56,482 nucleotides of DNA from assembly GCA_029248755.1 (NCBI GenBank), contig JAQWIR010000035.1, forward strand, positions 1-56,482, in the 5' to 3' direction. Source of the stretch: Porticoccaceae bacterium. Lineage in GTDB: Bacteria; Pseudomonadota; Gammaproteobacteria; Pseudomonadales; Porticoccaceae. The notes under the pieces are model-generated. The model saw nothing but the letters and a program-made list of their open reading frames with translations, had not been told where the DNA came from and did no database searches. Both the position numbers and the translations under genes were made by a program. The stretch's first letter is position 1. Every line of letters starts with the position of its first letter. Positions 9,100-17,000 of this stretch are shown piece by piece.

Positions 9100-9316
9100 A
9101 GGTCACCGAACCAAATCGTCCATAATTAGATCTCGAATCAAAGCGCATATAGCCTCTTTGCTTGTATGTGGTATCAACCAATAACCACCTTCTATCGGGT
9201 AATATTTTTTTCCAGCATGAGCCACTGTATTTTTGCCGCTTGTACCCAATAACCGGCATTGTGTGAGTTCTAACTGTACCCCATCCAGATACTGTAGCTT
9301 TATCAACATTAACCAT
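9083..9316 (-). pseudogene. Orphan C-terminal fragment of the C39-like lipoprotein gene
   Basis: The 77 codons from an ATG at 9316 match the last about 62 residues of the protein encoded at 10274-12715 (HTMPVIGYKRQKYSGSCW, then RRWLLVDT and the FDSRSNY end). The catalytic His and Asp region is present, but the Cys-containing N-terminal half of the domain is absent, so it cannot be an active peptidase alone. The first 15 residues have no match. It marks the upstream edge of a duplicated cassette. It may be untranslated debris, or a short product. Confidence 0.8.
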
Positions 9317-9319
9317 TAC

Positions 9320-10290
9320 TTAGTCCCAATAAATCTTTTGCTTGTGTTGGGCTACTGTTGGGTTGTCGGGTTTATACATTTCAAAGTAGAAGTATTTGCC
9401 CTTGGCCTCGTCGGTGTTGTTGTAGAAGGCGTATAGATTTGGTTTTTATCAAAATATACTCTGAGGAAACCCTTAGCAGAGTCGTATATTTTTTTAATAG
9501 TACTGCTATACTCAGTGGGCATGATTTCACCGTAAAGTTTTTGCAGCGAAACCTCACCATCATCATACTTAACCAAGCATTTGAGTGAATTATCGTAAAT
9601 ATAAAAAATTTCATCATCAGATACTTGACGATGACAGAGAGAAATATCAGAGTTGAAAAACAGCTGTTGTATAGTGCCTAAAACATTTGAGCCATCATTG
9701 TAGCGCTCTCTTTCAGCAGCTATTTCTTTTAAATACTTAATATTCCACAGACTATTTATTTCATCATATTCAGCGAGAAAACTTTGAATATTGGAAAAAC
9801 CATAATAATCATAATAATAATCATCAACTTTTTTGTTAATTCCGACATTAATAATGATTGTTTTTCTATCCCAAGGATAATTCTTGCCTGATTTAAAGTA
9901 TTCGTAATAAACCTGTGGGTTGGGTAATAAAATATCAGTTTGGCTTTCAATATCAGAGATACTGGGAATAGGCTGTTCAAACAAAACAGCACCGTTCCCG
10001 TTCTTAACAATGGTTTTATCCTTAACTGTGGTTATCTCTTCATTAGCTATCACATTTTTTGCAACTTGGGTCGTTTCCCATTTATAAGTATCTGTATTTA
10101 ACTTAGCAAACTTTTGAATACCATTCTTATTTACCGTGTAATCTAATCTGTAAACTAGGGTTAAATTTCCTGATTTGTCTGTATATAACCCGTCAATATG
10201 AATTTCATAACGCTCAGGTGCCGAACAGCAACAGGCAGTCACTAGGACTGCCAAAAAAATGATTGGTATTAATTTAATAAACTTTAACAA
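9320..10290 (-). pseudogene. Lipoprotein of unknown function, copy 1, frameshifted near its 3' end
   Basis: This is the paralogue of the lipoprotein at 8113-9099, with lipobox LVTAC. As read, the frame ends at 9352 with an unrelated basic tail after YFDKNQ (312 residues). Around 9444-9446 copy 1 reads AGATTTGG where copy 2 reads AGATTCTGG, a one-base loss. Restoring one base reopens the frame to YFEMYKPD...IYWD and a stop at 9320, matching copy 2 to its last residue. I therefore annotate 9320-10290 as one gene with a single frameshift. A sequencing error is possible. The start overlaps the 3' end of the C39-like gene by 17 bases. Confidence 0.75.
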
Positions 10291-12715
10291 AGGTCACCAA
10301 CCCAAATCTCATATAATTAGATCTTGAATCAAAACGTATGTAGCCCCTGTGGTTATACAATGTATCTACTAACAACCACCGCCTATCAGGCAATGCTTTT
10401 TTCCAGCATGAGCCACTGTATTTTTGCCGCTTGTACCCAATAACCGGCATTGTGTGCCAGCCTAATTTTTCCTTCTGGCTAGATACCCTAGTGACTTTCA
10501 TGGCACCAAACATAACGGGTTGATTTCTTCTGACGTAGTGCGAAATTATCCTGTGTTGGTAAGCCCTATTCCAAGGCGACGAATACCAAGTGTAGGCAAA
10601 ACCTCTCATGCCCTTTTCGCGAATAAAATCTTTGGTAACGCGCGGTAACCGCCAGAAAAATTGCCTTATATGAGTACCACCTTTTTCCGTTGTTTTTGTT
10701 CTTTTAGCTACAGCTATAGCAAGTGGGTTGAATTGACTATATCTATCACTTTTAGCCGCTTGTATTTGTTGTTCGGTTTTATATGGTGCTATGTTCTTAA
10801 CATTCGCTGTATAAAATTCCTTTTTCCCTTTTATAATGTGGTGGTGATAATTCAGAATCATAGCGACACTTGCCACTACGCAATACTCAACATTGTTATA
10901 GATTGATATATCCCTATACCAATCATCTCCTTTGTAATAAGCCTTATCGCTTTTAACCCCCTTAATCCGCCTTTTTTCATATTTCTTTTTACAATCCCTA
11001 AAAGTAACTTTCTTAAAGAACTTTTTGATTTTGCGTCTTAATTTTTTAAACCAACCCCTAGTTTGACCCTTGCTTTCAATGGCTATTTCTGCGACTTCTA
11101 CTTGCTTGTTTTCAGTCGCTAGGTCTTTATATTCGACCCATTCATTGACCCTGTCTTCGGTGGCTTCTTGTTCAAGAGCAACTTTATCTACTGATTGTTC
11201 AGCTTCTATACTGTCGTTCATTTCGGTTAAAACTTGTTCTTTTGTCTCTTTATCATAGTCGTCACTGGCAATAACTTCCTGTTTGGCGAGTGCAAATTGT
11301 TCTTTTGCCTGTTCTTCGCGTTGCTGTTCTATCTCTGCTTTGTTATCTATTTCATAAATAGCACCCGCTCTGCCCTCTTGGGTGAGCATTATTGGGTTTT
11401 CTTGATTAAATGAATTAGCAAGGGAGTAAACCTGATAGGTACCAAGCAGATTGCCATGTTGATCTTTAAAGCTGTGATACAAGTTAGAGGGTGCTATATC
11501 TAGGCTTTCGCTGATTTTAATGCCGCTATAACCCTGATCAGCGAGTTTTTTAATTATCGCTTGTTTGTTGGCAAAGTAAGGGCTTAGGCCATCAAATTTT
11601 TGCAGCTGTGCGCCATAGTCGATACTGGCACCATAGAGGTAGGACTTAAATTTAAAGTCATCTATTTGGTCATTTTCTATTAACGCATTAAGTATATTCT
11701 CGTTAAGAATATAGTCACCCTCTACAAAGGTGAAAAGCACCACACTGTTTTTGCCTTTTACATCTGAGAATAACTGGGAGTGGACCAGCGTCATTGAAAT
11801 ACTTTCTTCACCGGCCTGTTCTTGGGCTTCGTAAAGCGCTGCTTTGAAGATATTATCAAGAAAGTTGATTTTGGCATCGCCATATAAATTCACATCACCA
11901 TCGATTTCGGCATTACCTAAAATATTAACTTCGCCATAAGAGGTAAATGACCCACTGCCATGCAGCCGACCAATGGTAACTAGCTTTTCAACGCTAATAT
12001 TTCTATCGACTATTAGGGCTTTTTCGAAGGGGGTGCCAGTATTGATATTAAGCTCACCCCGCGCATCTAAATCACCCTTAACCATCAAGGTACCAGCAAT
12101 AAATAAATTAGCAGCTTGAATAGAAAGGCTAGCTTCAACCACTAAGGGCGCATTTAAGGTGGCTTGGTTGGTGGTAAGCGTCCATGTGTTATTTTCGTAT
12201 GAAAATTCTATATCGCTGTTGGCTATGTCGGTATCTTTTAAACCCTGTTGTTTATAGAGAGCTTTACCGTCAGCGCTCAGCAGATAGTATTCATCAAGGT
12301 TGTTGGTATTAAGGTATTCACTGACCTTTAAGGCTCTTATTTGTACATATTTACCTTCTTTCTCATCTAATGGACTGTCATAGTTAAATGAGCGAACAAT
12401 GGAGCCATCAGGGTTATTAGCAGCAGTAACTCTGCCAGATATATCGAGCGATAGACTTCGGGCATTAATAGCCCCATTACTATGCACATCGGCCAGAGGG
12501 CCATCGGTGGCAAAGTTATTTTGTACATTAATATCGCCACTGGAAACCAGCGCATATTTTCTAAAGGATGCGGGTTCAGTTTCAAGTGCTAGTGTTTGGT
12601 TACGTTTTTGATAAGCGGTTTCTTTGGGTTCTGAGGTTGATTGTTTACAGGCGCTTAGGCCTATAACAATACTTAGACTTATAGCTATAAGTTTTAAAAT
12701 CTTTGGTATATCCAT
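10274..12715 (-). CDS. Large lipoprotein with bactofilin-like repeats and C-terminal C39-like cysteine peptidase domain
   Basis: This 813-residue lipoprotein (signal to LSAC, Cys23) has three visible parts. Residues about 45-290 contain short hexapeptide-like repeats (GDLDARGELNINTG, GNAEIDGDVNLYGDAKI) like polymer-forming beta-helical or bactofilin-type modules. Residues about 430-560 are Glu/Gln/Lys-rich and probably coiled coil. Residues about 595-813 form a papain-like C39-type domain with candidate triad Cys612 (NNVEYCVVASVAMILNYH), His754 (GWHTMPVIGY) and Asp784 (LLVDT). A strong ribosome-binding site (TAAGGAGGTA, complement of 12721-12730) precedes the ATG, and this is the first gene of the leftward operon. 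The last exported segment is duplicated downstream with its lipoprotein partner. Substrate and role are unknown; a surface protease or a C-terminal effector domain are both possible. Confidence 0.75.
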   Translation of the reverse strand: MDIPKILKLIAISLSIVIGLSACKQSTSEPKETAYQKRNQTLALETEPASFRKYALVSSGDINVQNNFATDGPLADVHSNGAINARSLSLDISGRVTAANNPDGSIVRSFNYDSPLDEKEGKYVQIRALKVSEYLNTNNLDEYYLLSADGKALYKQQGLKDTDIANSDIEFSYENNTWTLTTNQATLNAPLVVEASLSIQAANLFIAGTLMVKGDLDARGELNINTGTPFEKALIVDRNISVEKLVTIGRLHGSGSFTSYGEVNILGNAEIDGDVNLYGDAKINFLDNIFKAALYEAQEQAGEESISMTLVHSQLFSDVKGKNSVVLFTFVEGDYILNENILNALIENDQIDDFKFKSYLYGASIDYGAQLQKFDGLSPYFANKQAIIKKLADQGYSGIKISESLDIAPSNLYHSFKDQHGNLLGTYQVYSLANSFNQENPIMLTQEGRAGAIYEIDNKAEIEQQREEQAKEQFALAKQEVIASDDYDKETKEQVLTEMNDSIEAEQSVDKVALEQEATEDRVNEWVEYKDLATENKQVEVAEIAIESKGQTRGWFKKLRRKIKKFFKKVTFRDCKKKYEKRRIKGVKSDKAYYKGDDWYRDISIYNNVEYCVVASVAMILNYHHHIIKGKKEFYTANVKNIAPYKTEQQIQAAKSDRYSQFNPLAIAVAKRTKTTEKGGTHIRQFFWRLPRVTKDFIREKGMRGFAYTWYSSPWNRAYQHRIISHYVRRNQPVMFGAMKVTRVSSQKEKLGWHTMPVIGYKRQKYSGSCWKKALPDRRWLLVDTLYNHRGYIRFDSRSNYMRFGLVTFVKVY

Positions 12716-12984
12716 TGGGATACCTCCTTATATTAGTTAAATTTAGGAGTGATATACAAAAGAACTTCTACCAACAATAACTACCCAATTAAGAGGTAAT
12801 CAAATGAAACAACAACACGCCTTTGTATCAATGCTAGTAGTTATTTAGGCTGTTATTGAAAAAATTATTCAAACTTGTGACACAGTTCACGAAAAAAACT
12901 GGTTTTTAGAGTGAATAAGGCTTAGAGATGGTTTTATTAAGGGTGTTTTTACTGAAATTTATTATTTATGAACTATGTTTCAAT

Positions 12985-13191
12985 CTAGACAAACTGTGTC
13001 AGCAGAACTATGCCGCCTACCGCTACTAGACTGTAGAGGAATATTTTCCATAGGGAAAACTTGCGAGAAGACCAGTCTATCCGGTCTTCTCGGTTTCTTT
13101 GTTTTGATGAGGCTCTAAAGCGGCCTAAGTAGAAAAATATGGCTAAGGATATTAGTGAAATACTGCCAAATATTAGGGTATTGGCATCCAT
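12985..13191 (-). CDS. Small two-helix membrane protein
   Basis: This 68-residue protein has two hydrophobic segments (about 6-22, LIFGSISLISLAIFFYLG, and 50-66, IFLYSLVAVGGIVLLTQ) joined by a basic, Arg-rich loop. Its ATG overlaps the stop codon of the Bax1-I gene (TAATG), which strongly suggests cotranslation and makes it a real gene despite its size. I do not recognise the family. A small partner subunit of the Bax1-I protein is an inference from coupling alone. Confidence 0.65.
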   Translation of the reverse strand: MDANTLIFGSISLISLAIFFYLGRFRASSKQRNREDRIDWSSRKFSLWKIFLYSLVAVGGIVLLTQFV

Positions 13192-13982
13192 TAGCGGCTT
13201 CTCAGCTTGGCGAGAAGGCGCAGCATTTCAAGATATAGCCATATTAGGGTTACCATTAGCGAGAATGCGCCGAACCATTCCATATATTTGGGTGCACCCA
13301 TTTCGGAGCCCTGTTCTATAAAATCAAAATCAAGCACTAGATTTAATGCCGCTATACCGACAACAAATAGGCTAAAGCCGATTCCAAACAAGCCATTGGA
13401 ATGAATAAAGCCAATACCGCCTGAGCCAAAGATATTCATTAGCATACTGACCAGATAGAGCATAGCTATGCCCATAGTGGCTGAGGTGACCATTAGGCGG
13501 AAGTTTTCTGTGGGCTTTATGATCCCTGTTTTGTATAGAAATAGTAATGATGCCAATGTGCCTAGGGTTAGCCCTACTGCCTGTATAACAATCCCTGGAT
13601 ATTGTGCTTCAAAGATGGCGGATATAGCACCAAGAAACAGACCCTCGGCTATGGCGTATAGAGGTGCTGTTGTTCCGGACCATTGCTTTTTAAAGATGGT
13701 GACTAGGGCTAGTATAAAGCCAACAACAGCGCCACCTATAGCGAGAGGCATTACGCTGGCTGGATTGCCTGTAGCGAAGAACTCTGACCATGTGTAAAAG
13801 GCCGAAATAACCACAAGCACAAGCAATATGCCTGTTTTATTAACTGTGCCCTCTAGGGTCATTGTTGATGCTGGCGATTGGGCGCTAAAGGTTGCATCTT
13901 TTGTACTATTCGAAAAGGTTTGGTCATTTAGTGAGGGGTTACCTGAACGACCAAACATATTCAACGCTTTGTGATTAGACAT
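13191..13982 (-). CDS. Bax inhibitor-1-like family membrane protein
   Basis: This 263-residue polytopic protein has about seven transmembrane helices after a 45-residue soluble N-terminus. The core matches the bacterial Bax1-I-like family (APLYAIAEGLFLGAISAIFE, QYPGIVIQAVGLTLG, and the long conserved end LNLVLDFDFIEQG followed by MGAPKYMEW). Family members are thought to be pH- or calcium-sensitive leak channels, but no substrate can be read here. It lies between the protease operon and the GH16 gene on the same strand, and is followed by the coupled small membrane gene. Confidence 0.88.
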   Translation of the reverse strand: MSNHKALNMFGRSGNPSLNDQTFSNSTKDATFSAQSPASTMTLEGTVNKTGILLVLVVISAFYTWSEFFATGNPASVMPLAIGGAVVGFILALVTIFKKQWSGTTAPLYAIAEGLFLGAISAIFEAQYPGIVIQAVGLTLGTLASLLFLYKTGIIKPTENFRLMVTSATMGIAMLYLVSMLMNIFGSGGIGFIHSNGLFGIGFSLFVVGIAALNLVLDFDFIEQGSEMGAPKYMEWFGAFSLMVTLIWLYLEMLRLLAKLRSR

Positions 13983-14097
13983 AACACTATCCTATGGTTT
14001 TAACTCAATACGTTTTGTAACGGTATTTAATGTTAATTTCATTACTGATTATAGCTAAATTTAAACTCTGCTAAAGAACTTATCTTTACCATAAGTC

Positions 14098-17000
14098 TTA
14101 AAAAGGGTTTTCTGTGCAGCTACCATAAGCGACAAGACCAATTACAATATCTGAATTACCTACATCAATAAAGCGGTCATCCCAGGTCCCGGTACTACAA
14201 CCACCAAAATATAAACCAACGCCACTTTCAAAACCATCCCATGTGCCATATGAAGGTTGGTTGCGGAACTTATACATATAAGACGCATTAGCTTGCAACG
14301 GAATTGTAATGGACCAAACGTCGCTTCCATTATCAGTCATTAGGAAACCGGTTTGGCCCAGATCACCTCCTGCTAGATAGACACCCTCAGTATTGGTATC
14401 TACCAAATTCATGTCAACCTGAAAGGTCACAGAGACATTATCTGCAGGCGGTTGAGAATCTCCGTTAAGTGAGTTAATGGCGCTTTCAAGCCAATCCATT
14501 CTGTCTTGATACCATTGTTTTAAGTGGTCTACCTCTTCTTGATAAGTTTCATAGAAAACTGGATTTGGCCATACATACTGACCTAGTGTTTGCCATTTAT
14601 TGTCATTTTCCTGCTGTGACCATTGAAGTCTATCTGCATGGAAATCAATTTTTTCAAGAATAAATTGCTGATTGTCTCTAAAGAAATTAAATCTTTCTCT
14701 TACTTTGGTAACAAAATTAGGATCTTGTAAAAGTCTACCAATCCATGGATTCTGTTTAATCCACCAACCATAAGTATATTCTGTGTCATCATAATCAACG
14801 TTACCAAAACCAAGATCATGATCCCATAATGGCCCCATTTTTATCTTTTCACCGGGTATAAGATGGAAGAAGATACTTGAATACCAACGTGCATCTTGAT
14901 TTTTAATAATTTCGTTAATCAAATACCAATCAACAAAGCTGTCTACATCGATATATGCCGCGTAGCCGGATACTGTGCTTGCAAAATTACTTCCAAACAG
15001 AGCGTCTTCAAACTGGTTAACAAAGCTATTTATGTAGGTGTAACGTGGATCCTGTGTAAACGATAACCCTGTCTCATCTATTAGATCAATACTCGGCTCT
15101 TTGATAGCTATGACATTAAAAGAATTAGTTGAAAAATATACATCGTCATCATCCAGCCTGTGTAGCTGATCTATTTCTAGTAAATAACCATCATTTGTAA
15201 TGGCTACGCGCCTATTAGTCTCTTCAACTTTTTGAGTTATGTTATAGGTACCTTGATAGTCATTGTTAATATACACCTCCGCATATTCGCTTTTTGGCGT
15301 CCAATCTAAATTACTGATATACCCCATTTCAAAGGCTGTAGTATTGCGAACTAGAGTTTTATCAGAATACTCCGCTAAGAAAATCCATTTCTTATCTTCA
15401 GGCATATCTAGAAATTCTTCTTTTGATGCAAATTTCATTTGATAGGGCTTTTTGGGATGAATGCCCCAGGTTGAATTTCCACGTCCCCTTATTTCTATTG
15501 CGGTGCTATCCATATCTGAAATATAGCGCCCGCCATCGACTGACACTGTACCGTTGACATAATTTTCTTTTGAGTCAATTGATACGAAATTTTCAGTGGT
15601 GATATTTACAATTGGCAGACCCGTAAATTTAGTAACATCTACGGAATAAGATTTACTGACCCCTGAAGGTTTTGAAATCTTGTAGACCACTGGCTGAGTA
15701 AAATCATTTACCGTCGAGCTATTTTCCTGATCAGTTGTGAAGACAGAAATGTTAGTACCATCATGTTCAAAGGATGCAATAAGTTGTTTTACTGATGTAT
15801 TTACAGGTATTCGACCAGTTATTGTATTGGTATTAATATCAAGTATTACATCATTTATAAGATCTGGATTGTTAGACCTTAAGAACTTAAAACTACCCAT
15901 ATTTGGTGCCTGATCAACAGTTATAGTCCTAGAAACTGAAGAGGAATTGCCTGCGGAATCAATGGCAGTGTAAGTTAAGGTATAAGAGCCAAGGGTTGTG
16001 CCAATTGATCCTGTAATAATTACATTTACATCGCCATCAGTTGCATCATTTGCAACTGCTCCTAGCTCGACATAATTATCACCAATTGCTAAGCCTACGG
16101 CTGCATCTCCATTTAAGGTAATTTCAGGGGCTGTATTGTCTGGTGCCTCTGTATTTTGCCCAGGCATATGATCTTGTATATATTGCTGTACATCAGAGTG
16201 AGTTGATCTTGTTGAACCCTGACCAATTGCACCATCGATTAACGCGCTTCCGGTAATACCAAATAAGTAGCGAAGAAGTAGCAAGCCATCAGTCAATGCA
16301 TCAACTTGTCCATTATTGTCAATATCAGCAATGACCATCGATGAATTAATTGACTGCTCAACTTCCTCATTGGTTAATGGTGAATTTTGCGCAACTGCAC
16401 CATTAACTAAGAATTCACCTCTTAAGCCAAAGGCATGACGCAACATCATAAGTCCATCTGATAGCGCATCTGCGGTACCATTTTTGTCGAAATCCCAATT
16501 CGCCGGAGAAATTATTAATTGATAATCATCACCTGCGAAAACAAATCCTTCAGAATTACTAGATTTAGAAAAACCAATGGTTGTATATTCTGTAAATTGT
16601 TGGGCTACATTAGCCGCAACAGCAAAATCAATACTAAATAAATTAGCGGGTAGCGCTTGATTTGGCCAATCGCCATTAACAGAAGCCCATGCAAGGGATA
16701 CATAGCTATCAGTGCTTTGATTATTATCGAAATTATCAACATCAAGTTCAACCATTGAACCACTGAAAATATTGTCTTTTTCAATATACTCACTGACCTG
16801 AGTAAAGCTGAGCTTTGTACTATCAAAATGAATTCTTAAACCAAGCCCAGTAAGTTTGTTATTATTAGTTGATACCTCATAGTTAACGTCTAGGGTAAAT
16901 TGTTTACCTGGAGATAACGTGGGTGTATTTAAAATACTCACTATCTGAGATCTAGTGGTAAAACTTGGATCAAGAGGCGCCATATCGGAATTATCTCCAG

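Noticed and set aside
12804-12848. 14-codon frame (MKQQHAFVSMLVVI) with an AGAGGT before it, upstream of the protease operon on the other strand
   Set aside because: It looks like the start of a signal peptide but stops after 14 codons. Nothing homologous continues, so I could not tell a decayed gene from chance.
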